From Chara braunii (Eukaryota; Streptophyta; Charophyceae; Charales; Characeae): a stretch of 37,704 nucleotides of DNA. Where the stretch lies: assembly GCA_003427395.1 (NCBI GenBank), contig BFEA01000613.1:771189-808892 (forward strand), in the 5' to 3' direction. Made by a program: the position numbers and the translations under genes. Shown piece by piece: positions 1-9,531 of the stretch; the first letter of the stretch is position 1, and each line of letters begins with the position of its first letter. The notes beneath the pieces are model-generated. The model had not been told where the DNA came from, did no database searches, and saw only the letters and a program-made list of their open reading frames with translations.

Positions 1-86
<86 letters not shown>
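1..86. repeat. (CT)n microsatellite at window edge
   Basis: An uninterrupted TC/CT dinucleotide run fills the first 86 bases and is probably cut by the window edge. It is followed by a pyrimidine-rich stretch ending in TGTGCAG at about 97-103. That resembles an intron acceptor, but no exon can be recognised after it. Confidence 0.97.
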
Positions 87-90
<4 letters not shown>

Positions 91-1046
91 TCTTCGTGTG
101 CAGGTTGGGACTCCAAGGGGAGGTGGATACTATCAGAGAGATCGGCCACCTGCGTCCGCGCGAAGCGACCGACCTCTCTATCTCCACCAACTTGAAGGGT
201 GCTCGACGCCACGTTCAGGTGGAGGTTACAGAGAAGAGACAAAGAAAGAAAGTTCGGGGGCATCCTTCTCCAGCGGTGTTCGTCGATCTTTGAATGGAGT
301 CAGGTTTGGTCTCGACGAACGGAAGTGCGGGCCGTGGCCCGAGCTCGGACCTTGTCTCAGAGTGTCGCAGCGCGCTGCCGCCCTTCCCGATCGCTGCCGA
401 CAATGGCATATGCTGCGATGCGGACGTGCGGCGCCTGCTGTGGCGCATTGAGCCAATCCATCTTTGTAACCCGACCCAGGCGTGCCACATAGGCGGGAGT
501 GGGTTTGTGCTGATTGAGCGATATGCTTCCCCGCCTCTAATTTTGTCGTACACCAACCTCACGGTGTTGCCCTGGTCCGCTGTGCACGCCACCTGGCGAC
601 CGCGGTTTAATTGTCAATCGTGTTGCTAGGGAGACTCGTGCTTGTGGCGACGAATGGTCTTGGGGTACGAAGGGGCTACTCGATTCCCCGAAATCTCGCG
701 CAACGCGAGTGCGCTCCCCGCCCATTTTCGAACCTGGGTCCCATCGACCTGCCCAACCTCGGGCGAGCCTGTGCTGCGCCCTCCGCACAGACTCGACGAC
801 TCCGACAACTAAGCCTAAACCTATTTTCGGGGCCTCCGCCCCCAAGGGCCGTGCGAACCACGGACCTAAGGGAACAAAACGCCCTTCCCCTTTCGTTTTG
901 TTTTCTTCCCTTTTCCATGAGAGGAGCGACGGTCGTCCCGTAGGACGCTGTTGTTTGTCTGGCGACAGATCATGCCCAATCCTGGTCACCTCGGCCTGAA
1001 GCAAGAGTCCCCCTTTTCGACCGCGTGGCTCAACCCCCATGGCCAA
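87..1046. other. GC-richer stretch, no recognised gene
   Basis: About 960 bases of higher GC content than most of the window. Open frames exist on both strands, for example 98-451 plus (117 codons) and 1046-537 minus (169 codons). Their translations are rich in R, G, P and S, show no domain motif I recognise, and overlap one another on opposite strands. They look like chance frames in GC-rich DNA. It could be a 5' or promoter region of a gene lying to the left, but nothing here proves that. Confidence 0.5.
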
Positions 1047-1640
1047 AAATCTTTGGTCACGCCCCTAACTACTCTGATCGGCGTTCCAGGTACGGAACGC
1101 CTTGCTGGGTGTGAGGTTGCGCACCACAGACTCTCCAAGTTTTTTCGAACATTGGGGGTCGGGTCGGTGCCTTCTTGCTGGAGAATTCTTCTGTCTCAAT
1201 TAAGTTGCCTTCTGCCCTCCATCCCCTTATGGTTTGATATATATATGTATACATATGTATATGTGCAAGTGTGCTGCTTTGGAGGCAGGCGGGTGTGTGG
1301 GCACTTGGCTCACAAACGTGGCCAACGTTGCATTTTGTATTATATTGCCCATCTATACTTTAAATTTTCGTTATGGATGGCTTGTGATGATTTATGAAGG
1401 GAATACGAGAGAATCTGGGGTCTTTTAAAACAACACATACACACACGCACACGCACACAGGTGCTCTCACACACACATATGCACATGCACACAACACCAT
1501 CTCACAAACACGGACATACCACTTTTAGCAGGGTATCCTGGGTAGACTGTCGGGGTTGAACTTCCTGATGAGTGAGTGAAAGTTCGACGAAACAGTCTGG
1601 CACAGACATGGTTATCCTCGGTGTGCGGAAGTGCAGCCTG
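1047..1640. other. Non-coding stretch with short simple repeats
   Basis: No gene recognised. It holds an AT-rich alternating TATA/GTATAC block at about 1238-1265 and a CA-rich block (CACACG/CACACA variants) at about 1431-1510. Open frames crossing it have no domain signature. Confidence 0.5.
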
Positions 1641-1721
<81 letters not shown>

Positions 1722-1731
1722 TGTGTGTGTG
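1641..1731. repeat. (CT)n-(GT)n compound microsatellite
   Basis: A CT run of about 76 bases (1641-1716) passes directly into a short GT run (about 1718-1731). Open frames through it encode only Leu/Ser or Arg/Glu repeats and are not genes. Confidence 0.96.
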
Positions 1732-1869
1732 TGGCTCCCCCTCTATGTGCTTGCGGTGTTGTGCCTCAAGATGTGGAGCGTTCCATTCACTCTGCACTTA
1801 GCGAGGAAATAGGTGAGAGCCTGCAGCTTAGCGAAATGCTCCAGGTGATTGTCTACGGGTTAGCGAAGT

Positions 1870-2075
1870 GCTCCCTCCTTCCCTCTCCCTCCCCCTCCCA
1901 CTCTCCCTCACCCTTCCTTCCTCTCCCCCTCCCTCCCTCCCCCCCTCTCCCTCCCCCCGTTTCCCCCTCCCTCCCTCTCTGCCTCCCTCCCTCACTCCCT
2001 CTTTCCCTCTCTCCCTCTATCCTTTTCTGCCTCTCTCCCTCTCCCCCTCTCTCCCACTCTCCCTTTCTCCCTTAG
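1870..2075. repeat. Polypyrimidine tract (CCCTCT/CTCCCT)
   Basis: About 200 bases nearly free of purines on the plus strand, made of imperfect CCCTCC and CTCTCC units. Such homopurine/homopyrimidine DNA can adopt triplex structures. Plus-strand frames here encode only Pro/Leu/Ser low-complexity peptide. Confidence 0.93.
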
Positions 2076-2442
2076 CGTTTTTTTGGGTGAAGAGGTGGAG
2101 GTTTCCATTCACACTCGGCCCCAAAACCAAATAGGTGGGTTCCCCTGGCGTATGCGAAGTGCACCCGCCCTCTCTCTTCCCCTCCCTCCCTGCATCCCAT
2201 CTCTCCTCCCACCATCCACGTTTACGGCTGCAACTCCATTTTGTGTGGGGGTGCCTTGTTGCAAGTGGGACTGGACTTTTGCACAGCCGCCATCTGAAGG
2301 AGTAGGTGGGGATTATGACGTGCATGCGGAGAGGCAAGGGGAGAAGGAAGACTAGGGGGAGGTAAAGTGGCTGGCCATGCAAGTAGACAAAGGTCGCCAT
2401 TGGATTCTTGAGAAGCAGGAGTAGCAGGAGAAGGGCGAAAGG

Positions 2443-3105
2443 GGAGGATGAGGATGGGCGATCAGGAGGATGAAAGAGTGGTAATTTGGTTGGTCAGGAT
2501 GGGATACAATGACAGAGGAAGCTGAAGGACAGTCATCGCGATAGGGTGAAGCGTGCAGTGTAAACTTGACAACATGGAGGTTATGGAAGAGGAAGACGTT
2601 GAGGAGGGTCCTGAAGTAAATCGGAGGAGGATGTGGGTCGAGGACCCAATTTGCAGAGAAGGGGATGAGCAGCCGATTGGGATGGGGCAATCAGGATGTG
2701 GGATTGAGAGGAGGAGGTAGGAATGCCAGCCAATCAGGGTGAGGATGGGGGATCAGGAGGATGAGAGAGTGAGGATTTGGTCGGTCAGGACGAGATGCGA
2801 TGACAGATGAAGCAGAAGGACAATCATTGCGATAGGGTGAAGCATGTGGTGAAAGGTTGAGTGGTTTACAGCGTAAAGGAGGTTATGGAAGAGGAAGACG
2901 TTGAGGAGGGTCCTAAATTAAATAGGAGGATGTGAGCCGGGGACCCATTGTAGAGGAGGGGATGAGTAGCGGATTGGGAGGGGGGCAATCAGGATGTGGG
3001 ATCGAGAGGAGGCCGGAAAGCCAGCTAATCATGGTGAGGATGGAAGGGGGGCAATCAGGATCTGGGATCGAGAGGAGGAGATCAAGATGCTAGCTTATCG
3101 GGGTG
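2443..3105. repeat. Tandem duplication, 291-bp period plus a shorter repeat
   Basis: GA-rich sequence present as two diverged copies. The anchor ATCAGGAGGATGA occurs at 2461 and 2752 (period 291), and both copies carry the segment around GAGGTTATGGAAGAGGAAGACG. The right end is duplicated again with about 63-bp spacing (2984-3043 and 3047-3105, sharing GCAATCAGGAT and GGGATCGAGAGGAGG). No coding signature is seen. Confidence 0.88.
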
Positions 3106-3540
3106 CGGATGTAGGAACCGATAAAGTGTAGGGGACATAAGGACAAGGCAACAGGTTAAGGAATGCAGGTCATGTAAGGGGATCTGCACACGGTAAGGAA
3201 GAAGAGAATGCAAGGATCTCTGAGCGGGGGGGAGGTGGAACAAGTAAGGAAAGGAGATGGCCGGATAATGATGAAGGGCCATATGTAGGTGATGGAGAGA
3301 GAGCAATGAATGAAGAAAGAGCAATATTGGAGGTGCAAGAGCTTGTAGAGGATCCTAAGAGAGGAGAAAGGCGTGGAGAAAAACGGTATACAGGACGTGA
3401 CAGACACAAGACAAGGAGGGAAGCGGATGTGGAAAAGTGGCTTTGTGGAAAAGAGTTTGGGGGAAGGGGGGAAGGAATGAGGTTGTATCTCTGCGGACCG
3501 CCGACCCCGACTGCTGACCGTATTGCAACCGTCGAGTTTG
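3106..3540. other. GA-rich stretch, no recognised gene
   Basis: Purine-rich on the plus strand. Open frames on both strands (3306-3581 plus, 3578-3156 minus) end in the adjacent poly-A/poly-T run and show no motif. They are treated as chance frames. Confidence 0.5.
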
Positions 3541-3541
3541 G

Positions 3542-3567
3542 GAAAAAAAAAAAAAAAAAAAAAAAAA
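3542..3567 (+). repeat. Poly(A) run
   Basis: A homopolymer of about 26 A. It could be the tail of an old retroposon on the plus strand, but no target-site duplication or element body could be recognised upstream, so it is annotated only as a homopolymer. Confidence 0.9.
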
Positions 3568-3654
3568 CTACCATCCATTGACTTTTTTCAAATCTGAGTT
3601 GGGGGCTGTACTACGCTTGCTCAGTACAGCCCAAATTCGCTGAGAAACTTTTGG

Positions 3655-3840
3655 GGACGCGGGGGGGTATGGCGGCGTTGGGGTTGGAGTATAGAGGGGG
3701 TATAGGGGGTACAAGGGTGATATAGGGGGTATTGGGGGGGGTAATGAGGGGGCGGGGGCGCTTTCGGGGTGTTTGGGGGGTGTATTCGGGTATTAGGGGC
3801 CGCTACGGGGGTGTTGGTGGTGTTATTAGGGGTGCAAACC
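3655..3840 (+). repeat. G-rich block with degenerate GGGGTAT units
   Basis: The plus strand carries many G runs of 4-8 separated by TAT, GTA or ATT, repeating at roughly 10-14 bases as a degenerate GGGGTATNGG unit. Several windows meet the four-G-run pattern of potential G-quadruplexes. It does not match the plant TTTAGGG telomere repeat in register, so a telomeric origin is not supported. Confidence 0.8.
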
Positions 3841-3844
3841 AGAG

Positions 3845-4011
3845 TGGAACTCTTTTTGCTATAGATGAGGCCTTGGGGCCCATTGTAAGATGGAAAAGCG
3901 GATTTATGGGGAAAAGATCGGGAGGGGGGATGTAGGGCAGAAGTCGTAAGATGGAAGTTATCTTGTGGAAGGGAGGCAACGGAGGAGAAAGAAGGTGAAA
4001 AATTTGAGCGG

Positions 4012-4079
<68 letters not shown>

Positions 4080-4157
4080 GGGGATGGAATGAGATTCCCT
4101 CTTTCTTTTGTATTGGAACTCTTTTTGCTATAGCTGTGACCTTGGGGCCCATTCTAA
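3845..4157 (+). repeat. 44-bp direct repeat pair around a (GA)n run
   Basis: A segment beginning TGGAACTCTTTTTGCTATAG and continuing to CCTTGGGGCCCATT occurs at about 3845-3888 and 4114-4157 with few differences. The intervening 225 bases contain the GA microsatellite. An inverted pair, GATTCCCTCTTT at about 4093 and AAAGAGGGAATC at about 4181, overlaps the second copy. Origin unknown. Confidence 0.8.
4014..4077. repeat. (GA)n microsatellite
   Basis: About 64 bases of alternating GA between the two copies of the 44-bp direct repeat. Confidence 0.96.
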
Positions 4158-4306
4158 AAACGTTCGTTGTCCTGAGCGAAAAAGAGGGAATCAAAATAGA
4201 CATTGGAGCTTGCTCTTTTGGTGTGAGATATGTGGTATCGTTTTCCTGTCTTTTCGTTGGCAATTGGCTGTTTACAGAAGATATGGTTCCGATGGCACGT
4301 GAAGTG

Positions 4307-4307
4307 C

Positions 4308-4375
<68 letters not shown>

Positions 4376-4376
4376 N
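4307..4376. repeat. (GT)n microsatellite ending at an N
   Basis: Alternating GT with CGTGCGTGCGTG at its left edge, ending at the only ambiguous base of the window (4376). The repeat length and the junction after the N may not be reliable because assembly often fails in such runs. Confidence 0.95.
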
Positions 4377-4428
4377 CGCCGGTGCGAAGGCGTAAAACAA
4401 CCGGCGGTGTGGTCTCTAGTCGATTCTT

Positions 4429-4429
<1 letters not shown>

Positions 4430-4512
<83 letters not shown>

Positions 4513-4521
4513 GTGTGCGTG

Positions 4522-4591
<70 letters not shown>
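4430..4591. repeat. Compound (CA)n-(TG)n-(GA)n microsatellite
   Basis: A CA run (about 4431-4459) meets a TG run (about 4459-4522), so the two arms are complementary and can form a long hairpin or cruciform centred near 4459. A GA run follows at about 4523-4591. The frames of more than 200 codons crossing this area consist mainly of Cys-Val, His-Thr and Arg-Glu repeats and are not genes. Confidence 0.95.
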
Positions 4592-4596
<5 letters not shown>

Positions 4597-5224
4597 GACG
4601 ACTACTGTCGGGATTCGTCGGGTCTCCGTTTTGGCTCCGTCAGCCATTTTTCCCGCCCTCGCTTCTTCGATTTTTGGCCATGTGCACCATCTCGGTTTTG
4701 GGCCCACCCTTGGCCTGCCTTTTTCCTTGCCCTCTCTGTGGACCGCACCCCTGCCTTTTGTTTGGTTCTATTGTAACCATCAATTCAATTGTCTGTCAGA
4801 TCAGGACAGGAAGGCCTTTTAGGCCTTTTAGGTCTGTATTATCATTACAGTGTCCAGGGAACACCATAACAGCCAACAGGAGTTCAAGTCTCTAACTCCG
4901 GAAAAAGTTGGGTGTGCTCGACCTGCAAGTGGGCGATATCGGTTAGGGGGCAGTTGGTAGCATTAGGGTCGACATTCTTCTGTGGGCCAATCACAGTGTC
5001 TCCTCCATTCTCTTCCCCTTGCAAACATCAGCAGTTTCTGCTCGTTGCCATGTTGATCAAATTGGATTGGATGCTTTAAGTTCGATAGTTTAATTTGATA
5101 AGATGGACTTCGAGTACATGCATTGGTTTTATCGAGGGATTGAAATAATGAATTTGATGAAAGTGTGTAATGGTTGACTCGGTGGGGGACAGACAGGCCA
5201 CCCCTAATGCAGAGGCTTTGTAGC
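4592..5224. other. No recognised gene
   Basis: About 630 bases between the compound microsatellite and the LINE. It may include unrecognisable 5' LINE sequence, because the first LINE-like residues appear only at about 5230. A short GGCCTTTTA duplication lies at about 4813-4831. No promoter or RNA gene could be supported. Confidence 0.4.
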
Positions 5225-5229
5225 TGGGG

Positions 5230-5493
5230 ATGGCGGAGCTAGTCTGTGTGGATGTGTACCAAAGCGTTTTGCTATATATTCTAGGATATACGTATGGAGG
5301 AGTTTCATCGGAGCATCGTTGTCGGCTTGACAAATTTGGGCCATTGAGGAGATTCAATGGGGGTGCGAGCCGTTTTGCATGGAGAGGACTCCACTCATCA
5401 TTCGGTGGGGAGGTCGGAGATGGGCCACGTGCTGCCGGCGCTGCTGGCTTGGGTGTTCACAACCGGGAGTTTGCCCTGTTCATATGGCAATAG
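5230..5493 (+). pseudogene. LINE endonuclease C-terminal remnant
   Basis: An 87-codon frame. Its segment DVYQSVLLYILGYTY followed by CRLDKF resembles the end of LINE apurinic-type endonucleases, where a conserved Asp-Val region and an S-R-L-D-[KR] motif come shortly before the final SDH. The catalytic N-terminal half (Asn, Glu and Asp-x-Asn motifs) is absent or unrecognisable upstream, so this is at most a fragment. After residue 45 the frame becomes Gly/Ala-rich and no longer resembles the family, which suggests a frame change near 5365. The assignment depends mainly on the RT immediately downstream. Confidence 0.5.
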
Positions 5494-5499
5494 TGGGAT

Positions 5500-5842
5500 C
5501 ATGGGTTTAGGAGACAGCTGCAAGATTGCTCCCAGACGGAGTGGATTGTGACAGGGCTGCAGGTTGTGAGGGAACACCTTCGGATCAGACTGAAAGATAA
5601 GTTTGAGGCGCACTTGAGAACAGGGCAAGAGTTTGTGGAGCGGTTGGGGCCTGGAGGAGGGCCAGGAGGTGGAAGTGTGGTGGTGGGAGGGTAGAGACTG
5701 TTAGAACATGGCGGGGAGTGGCAAGAGGAAGAGGTGGCGAAGTGGGGTAGGCGGACAGTCGAGGCATGGTTGCTGGTGGGGAGCAGATGCATCAGTGTTT
5801 TTTTGCGTAATATATAGATAACAAAATCATCCTTGCTGATGA
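5500..5842 (+). pseudogene. LINE ORF2 endonuclease-RT linker remnant
   Basis: In shifting frames the translation reads WIVTGLQVVREHLRIRLKDK around 5548-5604 and later a VVEFYTNLLR-like segment at about 5910-5940. These resemble the helical linker and the V-x-x-F-Y-x-x-L-F motif found between endonuclease and RT in plant LINEs. The linker is interrupted by stops (for example near 5694) and contains a Gly-rich insertion. It has no activity of its own. Confidence 0.5.
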
Positions 5843-6484
5843 TTGCCATGCAGCGGCCCTTTGGCCCACCCGACAAATGGAGAACGACTACTTGTGGCAT
5901 TTTGGGGTGCGTGGTGGAATTCTACACGAATCTGCTTCGGCAGAAGAGCACTGGTTCTCGGAGGAGATGGCATTGCAGCGGGCAGAAAAGGTGTGGCATG
6001 CGGTGAGGAGAAGGTTGGAACCGTAGATGAGAGCATGCATCTGCAGATCATGGAGGAGGAGGTGATTTTTGTGGTTACGGAGCTACCCCAGTTAAAAGTC
6101 GCTGGGGTCGATCGGGTGCCGGTTGAGTTGTACAAAGAGCTGGAGCAGTTGATGGTGGCCCATCTAACTGCAATATTTATCCTGGCCTTTGCGGAGAAGC
6201 CAATCCCACAGAGCTTTGTAGATGCCGTTGCGATCTTGCTTTATAAGAAGCGGGAGTGCGGGAATGTGTGGAATAGGAGGTCGATCTCAATTCTAAACGT
6301 GTTGTACAAGATCTTAGCAAAAGTTTTAGGGAACAGATTGAGTCGGGTGCTTCCATCCCTCGTACACTTGTCCCAAACCGGCCTCTGGATGGCATATAGT
6401 TTCGAACATCATGTTAGCCTGGTCGGTTTTGGAACGGGTGGAAAGGGACGGGACAATGGTCGACCGTTATCATGGTGGACCTAA
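5843..6484 (+). pseudogene. LINE reverse transcriptase, fingers/palm part 1
   Basis: The longest clean LINE frame (213 codons). From about residue 75 it has the LINE RT block K-x-x-G-V-D-R-V-P-V-E-L-Y-K, corresponding to the usual S-P-G-x-D-G motif. The next block runs from FVDAVAILLYKK through WNRRSISILNVLYKILAKV and NRLSRVLPSLVHLSQTG, which covers RT blocks 1-2a of non-LTR elements. The first roughly 70 residues look out of frame relative to the family. After about residue 190 the frame is lost and continues in the frame beginning at 6472. RT blocks are unmistakable; the copy is not functional. Confidence 0.87.
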
Positions 6485-6900
6485 AACAAGCATACAATAG
6501 ACTTAAATGGGAGTTTTGCAACATGCAGCGTAGGGGTACTGGTTCCAGCTGTTCCGCTTGGCTCATACAGTGATGCAGGTCAATGGAGTGCGGTCTTAAC
6601 GAATCTGGGTCTCTCGCTCGGTAAGGTAGGGGTTTCCGTTGTTGCTGGCTGCATCTGTGTTGTACATAGAGATGCTGCATTATCTTTAGAGAGGATAAAC
6701 AGCTCCAAGCACTGGAAGTAGGGTCCAGTCTGGTGCTTAAATCCATTGCTTTTGCGGACGATATGTGCGCGATCATCCTGCCTACAGTGCAGTAGTTGCA
6801 GTTCTTGAAGCGAGACCTTCCCACCTTTTGCCCCTATTTAGGGTCCAGCGTTAAATGGGACAAGTCACGGGTCGTGCGCCCAAGGGGTGGGACGTTCCTC
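6472..6900 (+). pseudogene. LINE reverse transcriptase, catalytic palm remnant
   Basis: Continues the RT in a different frame from the preceding segment. MVDLKQAYNRLKWEF at 6472-6516 is the first catalytic block (usually D-[FL]-x-K-A-[YF]-D), with Asp present. It is followed, after a one-base frame change near 6536, by YWFQLFRLAHTVMQVNGV. The second catalytic block, SIAFADDMCAII, is intact with both Asp at 6751-6762. Stops occur at about 6590, 6690 and 6795. Retention of the FADD box alongside multiple frame breaks fits neutral decay of a full-length insertion rather than early truncation in RT. Confidence 0.85.
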
Positions 6901-6959
6901 CAATCCAATAGCGGGATGAGGTATGTTCCTTGGGGGCCATGATTACCCCGGAAGATGGA

Positions 6960-7380
6960 GGGAGTATGCAGATGGCAAACCTAGCGGCTGAAGTAGTGTT
7001 TAGGCTGTCAAGATGGTGCACAAGAGTGTTGTTGGGCTGTTATGGGAAGCCCCTAGTAATTAACAATGCAATGCTATCCGCGCTCTCGTAAGCGCAAGAG
7101 CAATCCATATGCCTGCAAGACGGACGTTTCGGTTCCTCAGGCAGGCCATCCACAAATTCCATTGGGCCAGTGATATGGCTGCGGCAGAAGGCATAAGGGG
7201 GACTTGGGGATAATTGACCCACGATGCAAATTTGAAATGTATTCTGGTATTTGTGGGGGTATGCAAGGGAGCTTTAAACTCGCATGGGACCACCTTGCAT
7301 ATGCTTTGTCACTCACGCACATAGTGGATCTTAGTCTCACTAGCACCACCCTGTTGGGGTTATGTAAGGAGGGGTGAAGT
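6960..7380 (+). pseudogene. LINE RT thumb/connection remnant
   Basis: The translation of 6967-7080 reads NLAAEVVFRLSRWCTRVLLG followed by GKPLVINNAMLSALS. This matches the post-palm region of plant LINEs, where an L-x-x-W-x-x-R-x-L-S segment is followed by G-[KR]-x-x-x-I-N-x-x-L. Further on, GGLGIIDP (about 7196-7219) is the conserved linker motif that follows the K-P-x-x-x-G-G-L-G-x-x-[DN] pattern. Stops at 7089 and 7190 break it. Confidence 0.75.
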
Positions 7381-8328
7381 GTGGTCGACCCCCTTGGTAC
7401 TAATGCGGAAGATTAAGCTTTTTCAGGTTCCCCCAACTGCTGCACATGAGGTTTAGAATTAGTACTTTTTCGAAAATCCATACATTTGTGGCCTGCAAGG
7501 GGACATGTTCTCCTGTAAGGGAACAAAACGGGCTTTTGGGAGGGAGTGGGTGGAGTGCGGGATGTTGATCGGACATTTGTGGGACGAACATAGAAAGGAT
7601 TGGAATACCTTGCAGCACATGGCAAAACGACTCACTCGGCAGGTGCACAGGGACGAGCGTGTGTTGGCCCTTATTCAGGTTGTGGCGGACCAATGGTTGG
7701 GCTTGTTGCGAGGTCCCCCGCTGACTTGCAGGGAATAGGTGAAACGGCAAGGGGAGCAGTCCCCCTGCGGCGGTTATTTCGAGTGGAGAAAGTACTACCA
7801 CAAGGACGGTTGAGGGTGACACTGTCTCCATGGGGCATTACCATGGGAAGGGTGGGACTTGGAAAGCCCTTGGAGAGGGACATGGTTGCTGCATGTGACT
7901 AAGTTGTCCAGTTTGCGGACGTGGAAACGATCTTTGTGTATGAAGTGAGGAAGGGGTTGCATATGCTGTTCTGATCGTTCAATGTGCAACAAGACGATCC
8001 TTGGTGGTAAACCCGCAGGTGTTCTGTCCAATCAATGGTGTTCTGTTTGCTCAATGGTGTTTTGTCTGTTCAATGTGCAACATGGGCATTACAACAAAAC
8101 AACGCGCACAAGGTTCCGATGCATTAGGTGACAACTAAGTTGATATGTAAGTCAGTGTTGCTCAGTGTGGATATGTTGGGAGTACTAATGGGGTAGTGGG
8201 CTAAACAGGAATGGATTCCAGATTCTTATTTGGAGCGATGGAACTCCATTAGGTTGAGGGTGCAGTTGATGATCTTATTGGAATTACCGGATCTGATTCG
8301 GGTGGGATTGTGGTGAATCATTTATTAT
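7381..8328 (+). pseudogene. LINE ORF2 C-terminal segment, heavily decayed
   Basis: Weakly recognisable sequence between the connection and the zinc-binding domain. The frame 7600-7902 (100 codons) carries a basic segment, VPLRRLFRVEKVLPQGR, which suits the variable region of LINE ORF2. There is no motif strong enough to assign by itself; the call rests on position and orientation. It contains a three-copy 19-bp tandem repeat at 8018-8074. Confidence 0.4.
8018..8074 (+). repeat. 19-bp tandem repeat, three copies
   Basis: Units starting GGTGTT[CT]TGT at 8018, 8037 and 8056, each ending in CAAT, lie within the decayed 3' part of the LINE. Confidence 0.85.
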
Positions 8329-8652
8329 TTGACAGTATTTACTGCACAATGCATGGCAACTAAAAGTTTGTACAAGGGCGAGAGCTGCGCAATCGGGTGC
8401 AACCAAGTGGAATTGATTCCGCACCTATTCGTGGACTGCCCTGTGGTGAGGGCTACTTGGGAATGGTGGGGGCGGGTGGCGGAACATTGTGCAATGCTAG
8501 ATGTAAGAAAGAAGAAGACCCCACTTATTTTGTTGGGTGTGGTGATGCGGACGAACCATACAGACCGGGCAACATCAGACGCAACTGAAGTTTTGAGACG
8601 GGTGATCCTTTGGACATGGACCCCTTTGCAACGAGTGTTTGAGGCAGGGTAA
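8329..8652 (+). pseudogene. LINE C-terminal zinc-binding domain (zf-RVT type)
   Basis: A 107-codon open frame. Residues 22-45 read ESCAIGCNQVELIPHLFVDC, followed by PVVRATWEWW. This is the Cys-x-x-[x]-Cys, E-x-x-x-H-L-F-x-x-C, x-x-W pattern of the Cys/His domain that ends plant LINE ORF2 proteins and is thought to help bind template RNA or target DNA. The first pair is spaced C-x3-C instead of the common C-x2-C, perhaps a one-residue insertion. The preceding VFTAQCMATKSLYKG corresponds to the usual L-P-T-x-x-x-L-x-x-R-G lead-in. The frame is open to its stop at 8650 but isolated from the rest of the ORF. Confidence 0.8.
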
Positions 8653-8690
8653 GTAGGCGAATGCAGATGCACTTAGAAATCGGGAAGTTG

Positions 8691-9250
8691 ATAACATTCG
8701 TCTGGCTGTGACAATGCAATTCCTCAAACGTAAGAGGAACGGGGTGAAGCATGTTGAAGATTTTGGGCAATCTGGGAACGATATAATGGTCAGTTGGTGT
8801 GAAGGGATGAACAAATTGGAGGTTTGAGGTTTGGGGAGTTCTTGCACATTCAAGGGTGGATAGCGGAGGGGGTAGGTGAGGCTAACAACGGGGGATGATT
8901 TACCAATTACGGGGGGGAGTAGGGAGGATAGTGGTTGTAGTATTTTAGGCTAGTGAGGGGAGGGTTGGTATGGTTACAATGAGATGAGTTGTGGAACATA
9001 TAATAGTTTGGCTGGGAGTAAATACAAGGACAAAAGTACGGAGGCCAGCGGGGGACGGGTATTTAGGAAGACATGGGAAGTAGGAGAGGGGAGCTTAAAC
9101 CATTAGTACACCCGGGCCTGGAGGCGGCTTACTACACGCCGAGCTTTTTCAAAACGCTAGCCACTGTGGTTCAGTAGGCTGAGCCTCTAGAAATTTCACA
9201 GGCGACGAGTTGCATTTTCAGCAAGGCTGGTCCTGTGAAGTGGTGGTTTA
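8691..9250. other. Probable LINE 3' flank, no recognised gene
   Basis: Sequence after the last LINE domain. Purine-rich (GGTTGGTATGG, GGGGGGGAG) with no long frame and no terminal poly(A). It may hold the LINE 3' UTR. Confidence 0.35.
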
Positions 9251-9370
9251 AGGTAGGCTGCTTCGGTTGCCTGTAAACATGCACCAGATCCGTGAAGGGA
9301 GCCTCTCGTTGGGCAGGCTGCTCTGGCTGCCTGTAAACATGCACCAGATCCGTGAAGGGAGCCACCCCTT
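9251..9370. repeat. 60-bp tandem duplication
   Basis: Two copies in exact 60-bp register. The block CTGTAAACATGCACCAGATC starts at 9271 and 9331 and is identical in both, with only a few differences at the left of the unit. The high identity suggests a fairly recent event. Confidence 0.93.
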
Positions 9371-9531
9371 GGGCAGGTGTGCAGGGCCGTGAAGCATTCT
9401 TATTCTCCTAAGTCAATGCCTGTCAGTGATAAGTAACCGGGAGCTCTTCCTTGGGCGGGTGTCTAGGGTCGTAGGGGTGAGTCATTCTTATTCTTTGTAA
9501 GCCAATGCTTGCCAGTCATAAGTAACCGGAC
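9369..9531. repeat. About 82-88-bp tandem duplication
   Basis: Directly adjoins the 60-bp duplication. Unit starts TTGGGC[AG]GGTGT are at 9369 and 9451, and both units contain TCATTCTTATTCT or its variant and end with AAGTAACCGG. Small indels change the period from 82 to 88 across the unit. Confidence 0.85.

Larger units (their letters stand above)
5225..8690 (+). mobile_element. Decayed LINE (non-LTR retrotransposon), plus strand
   Basis: A plant-type LINE ORF2 can be followed in order across about 3.4 kb: endonuclease C-terminus, linker, reverse transcriptase fingers and palm, thumb/connection, and a C-terminal Cys/His domain. Such proteins nick the target and reverse-transcribe their own RNA at the nick. 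Every part is broken by stops and frame changes, so the copy cannot make a working ORF2 protein. ORF1 and most of the endonuclease are not seen, and no poly(A) tail is obvious at the 3' side, so both ends are approximate. It is the only LINE coding region in the window and is oriented opposite to the large gypsy element to its right. Confidence 0.88.

Noticed and set aside
98-1046. Candidate genes at the left edge (117 codons plus, 169 codons minus)
   Set aside because: They overlap on opposite strands, show no domain, and have the R/G/P/S bias expected of GC-rich non-coding DNA.
1572-2134. Ser/Leu/Pro-rich frames of up to 167 codons
   Set aside because: They are translations of the CT microsatellite and the CCCTCT tract, with no non-repetitive domain.
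3655-3840. Interstitial telomere repeat
   Set aside because: The units are GGGGTAT-like and irregular, not TTTAGGG in register.
3958-4895. Frames of 220-250 codons across the GT/CA/GA microsatellites
   Set aside because: They consist largely of Cys-Val, His-Thr, Leu-Ser and Arg-Glu dipeptide repeats and cross the ambiguous base; such frames are expected in dinucleotide runs.
4870-4905. Possible tRNA T-arm or polymerase III B box (GTTCAAGTC)
   Set aside because: No matching A box at the right distance, imperfect T-stem, and no acceptor stem.
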